A stretch of 64,000 nucleotides of DNA, taken from NCBI RefSeq assembly GCF_003574395.1, contig NZ_QMJY01000082.1:62001-126000 (forward strand). The letters are read 5' to 3'. The notes below the pieces were generated by a model. The model searched no databases. It saw only the letters and a program-made list of their open reading frames with translations, and was not told the DNA's origin. The DNA is from Tabrizicola thermarum. GTDB taxonomy: Bacteria; Pseudomonadota; Alphaproteobacteria; Rhodobacterales; Rhodobacteraceae. Positions within the stretch are counted from its first letter, which is position 1, and each line of letters begins with the position of its first letter. The translations under genes were made by a program, and so were the position numbers. This document shows positions 9,113-18,000 of the stretch, piece after piece.

Positions 9113-10216
9113 ATGAAGATCGCCAGGCTGGAAACCTTCGACACGCCGTTCGTCTGCTTCGTGAAGGTCACGGCGGATACCGGCGATGTGGGCTGGGGGC
9201 AGACCTCGACCTATCAGGCCGACATCACGGCGGAAATCTTCCACCGGCAGGTGGCGCCCCATGCCCTGGGAACCGAGGTCTCCGATCTGGAGGACACCCT
9301 GCGCCGCGTCTATGAGCGCGAGCACAAGTTTCCCGGCAGCTACCTGCGGCGCGCGCAGGCGGGGCTGGACACGGCGGTCTGGGATTTGCGAGGCCGCGTG
9401 GCCGGAAAGCCGGTGGTCAGCCTGCTGGGCGGAACGCCGGGGCCTGTGCGGGCCTATGCCAGTTCGATGAAGCGCGACATCACGCCCGAGGACGAGGCGG
9501 CGCGGTTCCTCAAGCTGCGGGACGCCTTCGGCTTTGACGCATTCAAGTGGCGCGTCGGGGCCGAATGCGGGCGCGACCGGGACGAATGGCCGGGGCGGAC
9601 GGAAGCGGTTATCCCCATTGTTTCCAAGGCTCTCGGCGGTGATGTCGAGAAACTGGTCGATGGCAATTCCTGCTATTCCCCGGCGAAGGCCATCGAGGTT
9701 GGCCGGATGCTGGAGGACCACGGCATCGGGCACTTCGAGGAGCCCTGTCCCTATTGGGAGGTGGACCAGACCGCCGAGGTTCGCGCGGCTTTGAACATCG
9801 ACGTGGCGGGGGGCGAGCAGGATTGCGAGCTGACCGCCTGGCAGCTGGCGATCGAACACAGGGCAGTGGACATCCTGCAACCGGACATCCTGTATCTGGG
9901 CGGCATCTGCCGGACGCTGGAGGTCTGCCGGATGGGCCAGGCGGCGGGTCTGCCGATCACGCCCCATGCGGCGAACCTCGGGCTGGTGACGATGTGCACG
10001 ATGCACCTTCTGCGCGTGATCCCGAACCCGGGGAAATACCTGGAGTTTTCCATCGAGGGCCCGGATTACTACCCGTGGCAGGAGGGCCTGTTCCGGAACG
10101 ACCCCTACCGGATCGAGGACGGCCATGCCACAGTGACGGATGCGCCCGGCTGGGGCGTCGAGATCAACCCCGACTGGCTGGCCCGCGCCCGCCATCGCGT
10201 TTCGGAGAGGAGCTGA
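9113..10216 (+). CDS. enolase-superfamily (mandelate racemase/MLE-type) enzyme
   Basis: 367 residues. The N-terminal capping domain is followed by the TIM barrel. Metal ligands appear in order as VDGNSCYSP (Asp), HFEEPCPYW (Glu) and VAGGEQDCE (Glu). The base pair is of mandelate-racemase type: FKWRVG (Lys-x-Arg instead of Lys-x-Lys) on one face and the QPD...TPHAANLG Asp-His dyad on the other. This suggests an acid-sugar dehydratase or a hydroxy-acid racemase; the substrate is unknown. It is followed 1 bp later by a class V aminotransferase, so the pair probably acts in one catabolic route under the upstream Lrp proteins. Confidence 0.85.
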   Translation: MKIARLETFDTPFVCFVKVTADTGDVGWGQTSTYQADITAEIFHRQVAPHALGTEVSDLEDTLRRVYEREHKFPGSYLRRAQAGLDTAVWDLRGRVAGKPVVSLLGGTPGPVRAYASSMKRDITPEDEAARFLKLRDAFGFDAFKWRVGAECGRDRDEWPGRTEAVIPIVSKALGGDVEKLVDGNSCYSPAKAIEVGRMLEDHGIGHFEEPCPYWEVDQTAEVRAALNIDVAGGEQDCELTAWQLAIEHRAVDILQPDILYLGGICRTLEVCRMGQAAGLPITPHAANLGLVTMCTMHLLRVIPNPGKYLEFSIEGPDYYPWQEGLFRNDPYRIEDGHATVTDAPGWGVEINPDWLARARHRVSERS

Positions 10217-10217
10217 G

Positions 10218-11342
10218 ATGCCCGGACTGCACGCCCATATCGACCCGGAAGGGCTGGAGGAATTCTCGGTCGTCTTCACCGACCGCAGCCTCAACCACAT
10301 GTCGGCGCGGTTCCAGCAGGTGATGCGCGACGTGTCGGGGATGCTGAAGGAGGTCTACAGGGGCTCGGCGGTGGCTCTGGTCCCCGGCGGCGGGTCCTAT
10401 GCGATGGAGGCCGTCGCGCGGCAGTTCGGGAAGGGCCGGGTGCTGATCGTCCGCAATGGCTGGTTCAGCTATCGCTGGACGCAGATCTTCGAGGCGGGCG
10501 GGTTTGCGGCCGAGACGACCGTGGTGATGGCCCGCCAGACCGGGAACAGCGCGACGGCGCCCTACGCCCCGCCGCCGATCGATGAGGTGGTGGCGAAGAT
10601 CCGCGAAGTGCGGCCCGAGGCGGTGTTTGCCCCGCATGTCGAGACGAGCGCGGGGATCATCCTGCCCGATGACTATATCGCGCAGATGGCGGCGGCGGCG
10701 CATGAGGTGGGGGCGCTGATGGTGCTGGACTGTATCGCCAGCGGCTGCATCTGGGTCGATGTGGCCGCGACCGGGGTCGATGTGCTGATCTCGGCGCCGC
10801 AGAAGGGCTGGTCGGCCTCGCCCTCGGCGGGGGTGGTGGTGCTGTCGCCCGCTGGCGAGGCACGGCTGGCGGAGACCGTGTCGAACTCCTTCGCGCTCGA
10901 CCTGAGGAAATGGCGCGCGATCATGGAGGCCTACGAGAAGGGCGGCCACGCCTATCATGCGACGATGCCGACCGATGCGATCGTCGGCTTCCGCGATGCG
11001 ATGGTCGAGACGAAGGAGATGGGCTTCGATACGGCCAAGGCCGCGCAATGGGCGCTGGGGCGCGCGGTGCGGGGGATGCTGGCCGAGAAGGGCGTGCCGT
11101 CGGTTGCGGCAGAAGGCTTCCAGGCTCCGGGGGTGGTGGTCAGCTATACAAGCGACCCGGAGATCCAGAACGGCGCGAAGTTCCGCGCCGAAGGATTGCA
11201 GATCGCGGCGGGGGTGCCCTTGCAGGTGGGCGAGGGGCCGGAGTTCAGGACCTTCCGCCTGGGGCTGTTCGGGCTGGACAAGCTGAAGGATGTCGATGCG
11301 ACAGTGGCGCGGTTGAAGCGCGCGGTCGACGCGGTCCTGTAG
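10218..11342 (+). CDS. class V PLP-dependent aminotransferase
   Basis: 374 residues of fold-type I, class V. It has a glycine-rich cofactor site near LVPGGGSYAMEAVARQF (residues ~53-69), an Asp that holds the pyridine nitrogen in ALMVLDCIASGC and the PLP-lysine segment SAPQKGWSASPSAGVV. It belongs to the alanine/serine-glyoxylate aminotransferase group. The amino-group partners cannot be read from the sequence. The start (10218) is one base after the stop of the enolase-superfamily gene, so they are co-transcribed. A strong hairpin terminator follows. Confidence 0.85.
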   Translation: MPGLHAHIDPEGLEEFSVVFTDRSLNHMSARFQQVMRDVSGMLKEVYRGSAVALVPGGGSYAMEAVARQFGKGRVLIVRNGWFSYRWTQIFEAGGFAAETTVVMARQTGNSATAPYAPPPIDEVVAKIREVRPEAVFAPHVETSAGIILPDDYIAQMAAAAHEVGALMVLDCIASGCIWVDVAATGVDVLISAPQKGWSASPSAGVVVLSPAGEARLAETVSNSFALDLRKWRAIMEAYEKGGHAYHATMPTDAIVGFRDAMVETKEMGFDTAKAAQWALGRAVRGMLAEKGVPSVAAEGFQAPGVVVSYTSDPEIQNGAKFRAEGLQIAAGVPLQVGEGPEFRTFRLGLFGLDKLKDVDATVARLKRAVDAVL

Positions 11343-11346
11343 AATC

Positions 11347-11376
11347 CACAGGCCGGAAGGGAGCTTCCGGCCTGTG
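11347..11376. terminator. bidirectional hairpin terminator
   Basis: A perfect 13-bp stem (CACAGGCCGGAAG / CTTCCGGCCTGTG) with a GGAG loop lies 4 bp after the aminotransferase stop and 24 bp before the end of the convergent small secreted-protein gene. Symmetry and position suit both genes. The flanking T-runs are weak. Confidence 0.7.
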
Positions 11377-11399
11377 CGTTCTGGCAGACACGCTTGCGA

Positions 11400-11687
11400 T
11401 CACTGCGCGTTCGACAGGATCGCCTTCACGCCACCGGATATGTCCGACGGGGTGCGGGTGTTTTCGGAGGCGGCAAAGAAGCTGACGATCTGCGCGTATT
11501 GCGAGTTGGTCAGGTTCGACAGGTCGGCCGAAGGCAGCACCGAGAGAATCTCGGACTGGATCGCCGAGGACAGCTGGACCGGAGCCTGTTGGGCGAATGC
11601 ACCCGTAGCGGCAGCAGCGACAAGCGCAGTGGCAAGAACGATGCGTTTCCTTTTGATTTTCTTCCGATTTGTTTCTTCCGCCGTCAT
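11400..11687 (-). CDS. small secreted hypothetical protein
   Basis: 95 residues. A basic N-terminus (NRKKIKRKR) precedes the hydrophobic signal IVLATALVAAAATGAFA, with cleavage likely before QQAPVQL. The mature part, about 60 residues, is rich in Ser/Ala/Leu without cysteines (SEILSVLPSADLSNLTNSQ). The start MTAEETNRKK is chosen because a longer reading places 17 extra residues ahead of a normal signal peptide. No known family. Upstream 11688-11909 (222 bp) holds no further gene that I can support. Confidence 0.6.
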   Translation of the reverse strand: MTAEETNRKKIKRKRIVLATALVAAAATGAFAQQAPVQLSSAIQSEILSVLPSADLSNLTNSQYAQIVSFFAASENTRTPSDISGGVKAILSNAQ

Positions 11688-11909
11688 CGTCTGGCGGTGA
11701 GAGGAAGATGCAATCGAAGGGCGGAAAAGGAAAATCACGCCTGATTCACCGCGCCTCTCCTGGAAGTGAAAGCGCGTGGGTCTTGCACGGAAAGTTCTGC
11801 GAAATCCTTCGGAAAAACGGCAAGAGGCGCGGCTCGGACATCACATCTTTCAGCGGTTTCACGGCTTTGGGTGGAGCTGCGTCAGGTCTGTGCAAAAATG
11901 CACGAAACT

Positions 11910-13133
11910 TCAGGCCAGCTTTGGTGCAGGCGCTGCTTTCGACAGTCCAAGCCCGGTGCGCATCAGGACCTGCCGCACCGGGCGGACGGAATAGAGCGCC
12001 TCCAGCGCCTTGGCCCGCAGGTCGCGGAGCAACGGCGATTCAGCCATCGAGGCGCGGTTCAGCAGGTCGATGCCGGTGACGCGGGCCTGCACCTCCAGAT
12101 GGCGGGCGCGGTGGAAGGCGTCGGTGACGGAGGGCACGCCGGGGTCTGCCCGGTGCGTCCGGGCCAGGTCGAGAAGGGCTGCAAGGTCGGCCAGCGACAT
12201 GTTCAGCCCCTGCGCGCCGATGGGCGGGACGACATGGGCTGCCTCGGCCATCAGGACGGTCCGTGGGCCGGACAGACGCTCGGCGATCTGGCTGATGATC
12301 GGCCAGACGCTGCGCCGCGTCACCAGGGTCAGCGGACCGAGGATGCCGGAGGAGCGGGCGGTCATCTCGGCCTCGAACGCGGGAACGGGCAGGGCCGCCA
12401 GACGCGCGATCTCGGGGCCGGTTTCCATCCAGACGACCGCCGATGCGGGGCGACCGTCGCGGTCGGGCAGGGGCACGAGGGTGAAGGGGCCGCCCTTGCG
12501 GTGCACCTCGGTCGAGACATTGTTGTGCGGGATGTCGTGGGTAACCCCGAAGGCCAGCGCCTTCTGCCCGTAGCGTGTGGTTCTGACGGCGATGCCGACA
12601 GCCTCGCGCACGGGAGAGGAGCGGCCGTCCGCCGCGATCGCCAGCCTGGCCGACAGCCGGGTGCCGTCGGTCAGGGTGACCAGCGCCTCGCCGTCGCGGA
12701 CCAGCATCCGGGCAAAGCCGGTGCCGGGGCGGAAACTGACCTCGGGCAGGTCCTTCAGCCGGGCAACCATCTCGCGGCGCAGGAGCCAGTTGGGCAGGTT
12801 CCAGCCGAAGGGCGCGTCGGAGATGTCGGCGGCGTCGAAGTCCTTGACGAGGCGCGGGTCCGGCGTCTCGCCGCCCGCGTCGATGATCCGCATCACCTGA
12901 AGGGCGGCGGCATGGGGGGCCAGACGGTCCCAGAGGCCGGCGGCTTGCAGGACCGGGATCGAAGGTTGCAGGAAGGCGGTGGTGCGCAGGTCGGCGCCGT
13001 CGTCGTCGGCCATGGTGACCGGAGGCGCCGGATCGACGCAGATCACGCGGAACCCGGCAGAGCCGAAGGCGCAGGCCGCGGTCAGCCCCGCCACGCCGCC
13101 GCCGGAAATCAGGATGTCAGTCGCTTCGCGCAT
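11910..13133 (-). CDS. UbiH/UbiF-family FAD-dependent ubiquinone hydroxylase
   Basis: 407-residue flavoprotein monooxygenase. The FAD-binding start is ILISGGGVAGLTAACAF (residues 7-23). The DG segment is RLAIAADGRSSPVRE, and the family signature is RTVLMAEAAHVVPPIGAQGLNMSLADL (GD-type motif, here AEAAH with Gly-Asp replaced). It is likely to hydroxylate the ubiquinone ring; whether at C5, C6 or more than one position cannot be told from sequence. It converges with the small secreted gene; the next gene upstream, the small membrane protein, is on the same strand. Confidence 0.9.
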   Translation of the reverse strand: MREATDILISGGGVAGLTAACAFGSAGFRVICVDPAPPVTMADDDGADLRTTAFLQPSIPVLQAAGLWDRLAPHAAALQVMRIIDAGGETPDPRLVKDFDAADISDAPFGWNLPNWLLRREMVARLKDLPEVSFRPGTGFARMLVRDGEALVTLTDGTRLSARLAIAADGRSSPVREAVGIAVRTTRYGQKALAFGVTHDIPHNNVSTEVHRKGGPFTLVPLPDRDGRPASAVVWMETGPEIARLAALPVPAFEAEMTARSSGILGPLTLVTRRSVWPIISQIAERLSGPRTVLMAEAAHVVPPIGAQGLNMSLADLAALLDLARTHRADPGVPSVTDAFHRARHLEVQARVTGIDLLNRASMAESPLLRDLRAKALEALYSVRPVRQVLMRTGLGLSKAAPAPKLA

Positions 13134-13193
13134 CTTGAGCCTCCGATGTCAGCATAGGCCGGGGCGCGGCGGGGGACCAGAGGACAGGGTGCC

Positions 13194-13436
13194 TCAGGGC
13201 CGGGCGAGGATGACGAGAAGGACGAACATCACCGGCACCAGGGCAAGGGCGGTCAGCACGAGAGCAGCGAGGCCCCAGGTCTTGATGGCAAGGACCAGTC
13301 CGGTCACCAGGATGGCAATCAGGTAATAGATCGTGTCGACCTCGCGCTCGACCTCGCGGATCACGCGTCCGATGATCGGAATCGCGCGGACAAGGCGGCC
13401 GAAGGCGTTCGGGGCGGACAGGGTGGTAGCGGTCAT
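13194..13436 (-). CDS. small two-helix membrane protein
   Basis: 80 residues with two adjacent hydrophobic segments (IYYLIAILVTGLVLAIKTW, then LAALVLTALALVPVMFVLLV) and an amphipathic N-terminal stretch (AFGRLVRAIPIIGRVIREVE). No cysteines or catalytic motif. It lies between the UbiH-family gene and the HAD nucleotidase gene on the same strand. Function unknown. Confidence 0.65.
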   Translation of the reverse strand: MTATTLSAPNAFGRLVRAIPIIGRVIREVEREVDTIYYLIAILVTGLVLAIKTWGLAALVLTALALVPVMFVLLVILARP

Positions 13437-13501
13437 GGCATCCTCGTTTGCGGTTGCCGGACATGTAGCGCCGGATCAGGCAAGCGCGATGCGGCGCAGT
13501 G

Positions 13502-14149
13502 TCACCCCGTCAGCCGGGCGAGGAAGGCGGCGAGGTCGTCGGTGTGGTGGTGGATGTGGCCGGCCGGCTCGGGCTGAGGCGCGACGTGGACGGTCCGCAT
13601 CCCCAGCGCATGGGGCACGGCAAGGTTGCGCGCGTCGTCCTCGAACATCGCGGCGCGGGTCGGATCGAGGCCGTCCTTGCCGAACACGGTCGCAAAGGCC
13701 TGCGGTGCGGGCTTGGGGTGGAACTCGGCATGCTCGACCCCGTAGATGCCGTCGAAAAGGCCGCCAAGTCCGCGGGCGGCAAGGACTTTCTCGGCATAGG
13801 GCGCACAGGCGTTGGTATAGACGATCTTGCGGCCGGGCAGGCGCATGATGCTGGCCGCGAGGCCGGGATCGGGCGACAGGACCGAGAAGTCGATGTCGTG
13901 GACCTCGGTCAGGTAGGGGCCGGGATCTACGCCGTGTTCGACCATAAGGCCCGCAAGCGTCGTGCCGTAGGTCGCCCAGTAATGGGCGCGCAGGTGGTCG
14001 GCGCGGGCGCGGTCGACCTGAAGTGCCTGCATGACCCAGTCGGTCATCCTGACCTCGATCTGGTCGAAGAGCCGCATGTGGGGCGGATAGAGCGTGTTGT
14101 CGAGGTCGAAGACCCAGGTGGTGACGTGGGTGAAGTCCTGTTTCGGCAT
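13502..14149 (-). CDS. HAD-family pyrimidine 5'-nucleotidase
   Basis: 215 residues. HAD motif I is VFDLDNTLYPP (nucleophile Asp at ~15), motif II is the threonine in KIVYTNA, motif III the lysine in HPKPAPQAF and motif IV the acidic pair in AAMFEDDARNL. The DNTLYPP and helical cap are typical of the SDT1/PHM8-like pyrimidine nucleotidases common in alphaproteobacteria. The start MPKQDFTHV is used. The gene diverges from the GntR regulator with ~96 bp between starts. Confidence 0.9.
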   Translation of the reverse strand: MPKQDFTHVTTWVFDLDNTLYPPHMRLFDQIEVRMTDWVMQALQVDRARADHLRAHYWATYGTTLAGLMVEHGVDPGPYLTEVHDIDFSVLSPDPGLAASIMRLPGRKIVYTNACAPYAEKVLAARGLGGLFDGIYGVEHAEFHPKPAPQAFATVFGKDGLDPTRAAMFEDDARNLAVPHALGMRTVHVAPQPEPAGHIHHHTDDLAAFLARLTG

Positions 14150-14245
14150 GGGCAAGGGTGTAGTGCGGGGGCGCGGCCTTGGGAAGGCTTGATCGCAGGG
14201 GGATGGGCGGCTTATGGTCCGGGCGGCGCAGGGGGGACGGAACCG

Positions 14246-14881
14246 GTGCAGAAAGACGCCTACACGCTGTTGCTGGAAGCGATCGAGGCCGGGGTCTACA
14301 AGCCCGGCGACCGGCTGGTGGAAAGCGAGCTGGCCGAGCGGCTGGGCGTCAGCCGCACGCCCGTGCGCGAGGCCTTGCAGCGTCTGGAGACGCAGGCGAT
14401 GCTGACGCGCGACGGGCGCAGCCTGATCGTGGCCAGCCTCGACCACAACCAGCTGGCCGAGCTTTACACCGTGCGGACCGAGCTGGAGGGGCTGGCGGCG
14501 CGGCTTGCGGCCCGGCACGCGACGCCCGAGGAAGTGCGGGTGCTGAAAAGCATGGTGGCCGAGGATCGGGCGCTGCTGGGCGGCGATCCCAAGGCGCTGA
14601 GCCGGGCGAACAAGCGGTTTCACAAGCAGATCCACCTGGCCAGCCACAACCGGTTCCTGGTGCAGCAGCTGGACCTTGTGCATCGCAGCATGGCCCTGAT
14701 GGCCAACACCTCCTTTGCGGCCGAGGGGCGGGACGAGGCGGCGCTGGTCGAACATGCGCAGATCGTCGCGGCTATCGAGGCCGGGGATGGCGAGGCGGCC
14801 TATCAGGCGCTGAAGTCGCATATCAGCCAGGCCTTCGAAACGCGCCTTCGGGTGGAGGCTGGCGAGCTTCGGACGCGGTAG
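14246..14881 (+). CDS. GntR-family (FadR/FCD-type) transcriptional regulator
   Basis: 211 residues. The winged HTH is GVYKPGDRLVESELAERLGV with TPVREALQRLETQAML. The all-helical C-terminal FCD domain has the metal/ligand pocket residues ELYTVRTELEGLAARLA, NKRFHKQIHLASHNRFL and LVEHAQIVAAIEAGDGEAA. It starts with GTG at 14246 after a GGGGGG purine tract; no closer ATG fits. The regulated genes are not evident: the divergent neighbour is the HAD nucleotidase. Confidence 0.88.
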   Translation: MQKDAYTLLLEAIEAGVYKPGDRLVESELAERLGVSRTPVREALQRLETQAMLTRDGRSLIVASLDHNQLAELYTVRTELEGLAARLAARHATPEEVRVLKSMVAEDRALLGGDPKALSRANKRFHKQIHLASHNRFLVQQLDLVHRSMALMANTSFAAEGRDEAALVEHAQIVAAIEAGDGEAAYQALKSHISQAFETRLRVEAGELRTR

Positions 14882-14902
14882 GGGCGTCGTCCCGTCGCGC
14901 CT

Positions 14903-16771
14903 TCAGTCCTTCGCCTCGACGGCGGGGTCGAAGAGGCCGTGGGTTGTCTTGTCCCAGTAGAAGGGTCGTGTCGCCAGCTCCAGCAGGCCCTTGTAGGCCG
15001 CCAGCGAGGCGAGCGGGTAATAGACCTTGAGCGTGAGGACCCAGAGCAGGCTGAGCCCATGCGCCGTTCGGCCAAGGCCTAGTGCGCCGATCAGGATGTT
15101 GGTCGCCTCGGACACGAAGAAGGCCCCGAACATGACCCAGACCGCAGCGACCGGCAGGGCCGCGTAGAGCGGGTGGTCAAGGCCGAAGGGCAACAGGAGG
15201 AAGGACCACAGGAGAGGCGCAAGCAGGAACTGGGCGATGGTGCCCAGGAACAGGACCTGAAAGCCGAGAAAGCCCTTCGGCCCGAGTTGCCGCCAGAGCT
15301 GCACCGGCTGACGCATGTGCACGACCCAGGTCATCATGTAGCCCTTGATCCAGCGTGACCGCTGCTTGACCCAGGGCATCGGGCGGCAGTTGGCCTCTTC
15401 CAGAGTGACGGTGTCGATCAGTTCCGTCCGGTAGCCGTGGCGGGCCAGACGGATGCCCAGGTCGGCATCCTCGGTCACGTTGTGCGCGTCCCAGGCGCCG
15501 AGACGGTCCAGCACCTCGCGCCGGAAGAACAGCGTGGTGCCGCCCAGGGGCACGACCAGACCCAGACGGGCAAGGCCGGGCAGGATCAGCCGGAACCAGC
15601 CGGCATATTCGATGGTGAAGCAGCGCGACAGCCAGTTGGTGCGCGGGTTGTAGTAATCCAGCACGCCTTGCAGGCAGGCGACTTCGGGGCCGGAGCGTTG
15701 AAAGCGTTCCACGACGCGGTTCAGCTGGTCGGGGTCGGGCGCATCCTCGGCATCATAGACCCCCACGATCGCGCCGCGGGCATGGTCAAAGGCGTGGTTC
15801 AGCGCGCGGGGCTTGGTCTTGACCTTGCCCTCGGGCACGACGACGACGCGCATCCAGGGCGGCAGTTCGGCCCTGGCAAGGGCGTCGAGGGTGACGTGAT
15901 CCTCGGCCTCGACCGCGAGGATGACATCCAGCAACTCGGCCGGGTAGTCGAGCCGGGCAAGGCGGCGGACAAGCCGGGGGGCGATGTCGGCCTCGTTGTA
16001 AAGCGCCACGATGATCGAGACGACCGGGGGGATCGCGTCGCTGGCCGGGGTGGGGCCGGGCGGGGGCGCGCGCAGGGCGGCAACCGTGGCGGCGATCTTC
16101 AGAGCAGTCAGGCAGACAAGCGAAAGGATGGCGAAGGCCAGCGTCGCAAGGCCGGTGGCGAGAGGCGCAAGCGCAAGCGCCGCCAGCGCAAGGCCGAGGA
16201 CCGCCATGGCGCGGGGCGACTGGTGCAGGCGCGGCCAGTTGCGGCAGCTTTCGGCCTGGGCCACCCGGTTTTCCGCAGCACGGGCCAGCTGGTCGCCCCG
16301 GCAGGCATGGATCGCGGCCAGGATCGCCCGCGGCGAGGCGATGCCGACGGCCACGGGACCCAGACGCTGTTCCAGCATCGGGCGGATGTGGTGAAATTCC
16401 GCCGGGCGCGAGGTGGCCACGACAGTCACCGCGCCGACGGTCTGCCAGGGGACGATGCCGTGACGCAGGCAGTCCTGGCTGCCCACCGCGTCGATCAGGC
16501 GGGGATCGGGATGGGCGCGGTCGAGGTCCAAGACGCGGATGCCGTAGTTCCGGGCATCGACGCCCAGCAGATCGCGTTCGACGACAAGGCCGCGGCTGCG
16601 CAGGACATCGGGGAGGCGGCCCGCCTCACGCCCCTGATGCGACAGGGCGGTCAGCATTTCCTCGGGTGCGACGACGCCTGCGCGCAGGAGCGATGCGCCC
16701 ACCGCAAAGCGGCGCGGCACCTTGGGCGGCGGGACAGTCAGCTGGTCTGCGATCTTTGCGGCGGCACCCAT
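14903..16771 (-). CDS. membrane glycosyltransferase fused to a GspE/MshE N-terminal-type domain
   Basis: 622 residues. Residues ~20-150 resemble the GspE/MshE N-terminal domain, a known cyclic-di-GMP-binding fold (ASLLRAGVVAPEEMLTALSH, then GRLPDVLRSRGLVVERDLL, then RVLDLD). Residues ~190-235 hold two transmembrane helices. Then comes a GT2 catalytic domain with VSIIVALYNEADIAPRLV, GVYDAEDAPD (DxD equivalent), GGTTLFFRREVL, NVTEDADLG and the QRSRWIKG motif of processive synthases. Four or more C-terminal membrane segments follow. It probably extends or exports a polysaccharide. A TTAA-N7-TTAA box lies 42 bp upstream. Confidence 0.85.
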   Translation of the reverse strand: MGAAAKIADQLTVPPPKVPRRFAVGASLLRAGVVAPEEMLTALSHQGREAGRLPDVLRSRGLVVERDLLGVDARNYGIRVLDLDRAHPDPRLIDAVGSQDCLRHGIVPWQTVGAVTVVATSRPAEFHHIRPMLEQRLGPVAVGIASPRAILAAIHACRGDQLARAAENRVAQAESCRNWPRLHQSPRAMAVLGLALAALALAPLATGLATLAFAILSLVCLTALKIAATVAALRAPPPGPTPASDAIPPVVSIIVALYNEADIAPRLVRRLARLDYPAELLDVILAVEAEDHVTLDALARAELPPWMRVVVVPEGKVKTKPRALNHAFDHARGAIVGVYDAEDAPDPDQLNRVVERFQRSGPEVACLQGVLDYYNPRTNWLSRCFTIEYAGWFRLILPGLARLGLVVPLGGTTLFFRREVLDRLGAWDAHNVTEDADLGIRLARHGYRTELIDTVTLEEANCRPMPWVKQRSRWIKGYMMTWVVHMRQPVQLWRQLGPKGFLGFQVLFLGTIAQFLLAPLLWSFLLLPFGLDHPLYAALPVAAVWVMFGAFFVSEATNILIGALGLGRTAHGLSLLWVLTLKVYYPLASLAAYKGLLELATRPFYWDKTTHGLFDPAVEAKD

Positions 16772-16812
16772 ACCGGCCCCCTGATTGTGCAGGCACCAGA
16801 GTGGCGGAGCAG

Positions 16813-16831
16813 GGTTAACAGGCGGTTAACC
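16813..16831. promoter_or_regulatory. CtrA-type box upstream of the glycosyltransferase
   Basis: GGTTAACAGGCGGTTAACC is a perfect 7-bp-arm palindrome and contains TTAA-N7-TTAAC, the consensus of the alphaproteobacterial cell-cycle/motility regulator CtrA. It lies between the carA 3' end and the start of the GspE-N/glycosyltransferase gene. The match is observed; binding is inferred. Confidence 0.6.
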
Positions 16832-16845
16832 GATTAGGGATTCGT

Positions 16846-18000
16846 TCAGGATTGGCGGCGCGCCTGCATCGCTTCGGCAAAGCGTTCGAAGAGGTAGAAG
16901 CTGTCCTGCGGTCCGGGAGAGGCTTCGGGGTGATACTGGACCGAGTAGATCGGCTTGCCGTCCACCGCGATGCCGCAGTTGGTGCCGTCGAAGAGGGAGA
17001 CGTGAGTCTCTTTCACCCCTTTCGGCAGGGTGTCGGCGTCGACGGTGAAGCCGTGGTTCATCGAGGTGATCTCGACCTTGCCGGTGGTCAGGTCCTTGAC
17101 CGGGTGGTTGGCGCCGTGGTGGCCATGGTTCATCTTGCGGGTCCTGGCGCCAAGGGCGAGGGCCAGCATCTGATGGCCAAGGCAGATGCCGAACAGCGGC
17201 AGGTCCTTTTGCAGCACGCCCTGGATCATCGGCACGGCATATTCGCCCGTCGCCGCCGGGTCGCCGGGACCGTTCGACAGGAAAACGCCTTCGGGGTTGT
17301 GGGCCAGAACCTCTTCTGCGGTGGCGGTGGCGGGCAGCACGGTGACCTCGCAGCCCACGGACGCCAGGCAGCGCAGGATGTTGCGCTTGGCGCCGTAGTC
17401 GATGGCGACGACGCGCAGGCCGGGGCCTATGCGGCGGGTGTAGCCCTGGGGCCAGGCCCACCGCTTTTCGTCCCAGCGGTAGCTTTGCGCGCAGGTCACC
17501 TCCTTTGCGAGGTCGAGGCCGACAAGGCCCTTCCAGGCGCGGGCTTTGGCGACCAGTCGCTCGATGTCGAACCTGCCTTCGGGGTCATGCGCCAGTGTGA
17601 CATGCGGCGCGCCCTGCTGGCGGATCGCCCGGGTGAGCCGCCGGGTGTCGATCCCGCCGATGCCGATGCGGCCGACCTTGGTGAGCCAGTCGGTCAGATC
17701 GCCCGTGGCACGCCAGTTCGAGGGTTCGGTCGGGTCCCATTTCACCACCATTCCGGCGGCGGCGGGGGTGGCGGTCTCGTCGTCCTCGGGTGTGACGCCG
17801 GTGTTGCCGATGTGCGGGAAGGTGAAGGTCACGACCTGGCCGGCGTAGGAGGGGTCGGTCATGATCTCCTGATAGCCGGTCATCGCGGTGTTGAACACGA
17901 GTTCCGCGACGGTTTCGCCCACCGCGCCGAAGCCGTGGCCGTAGAACAGGGTGCCGTCGGCAAGGGCGAGGCAGGCGGTAGGCTTCTGCGGCGCAGGCAT
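16846..18000 (-). CDS. carA: carbamoyl-phosphate synthase small (glutaminase) subunit
   Basis: 384 residues. The N-terminal CPSase domain (TACLALADGTLFYGHGFGA, FNTAMTGYQEIMTDPSYAGQ) is followed by a class I glutamine amidotransferase domain with the nucleophile Cys in LFGICLGHQMLALALG and the His/Glu pair in YSVQYHPEASPGPQDS. It supplies ammonia for carbamoyl phosphate (pyrimidine and arginine synthesis). The start MPAPQKPTACLAL is preferred over a 20-residue longer form. The large subunit gene is not in this window. It diverges from yqeY. Confidence 0.96.
   Translation of the reverse strand: MPAPQKPTACLALADGTLFYGHGFGAVGETVAELVFNTAMTGYQEIMTDPSYAGQVVTFTFPHIGNTGVTPEDDETATPAAAGMVVKWDPTEPSNWRATGDLTDWLTKVGRIGIGGIDTRRLTRAIRQQGAPHVTLAHDPEGRFDIERLVAKARAWKGLVGLDLAKEVTCAQSYRWDEKRWAWPQGYTRRIGPGLRVVAIDYGAKRNILRCLASVGCEVTVLPATATAEEVLAHNPEGVFLSNGPGDPAATGEYAVPMIQGVLQKDLPLFGICLGHQMLALALGARTRKMNHGHHGANHPVKDLTTGKVEITSMNHGFTVDADTLPKGVKETHVSLFDGTNCGIAVDGKPIYSVQYHPEASPGPQDSFYLFERFAEAMQARRQS

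Noticed and set aside
11885-11908. Short palindrome GTGCA-AAAA-TGCAC after the UbiH-family gene
   Set aside because: The 5-bp stem is too weak to call as a terminator and no other function is evident.
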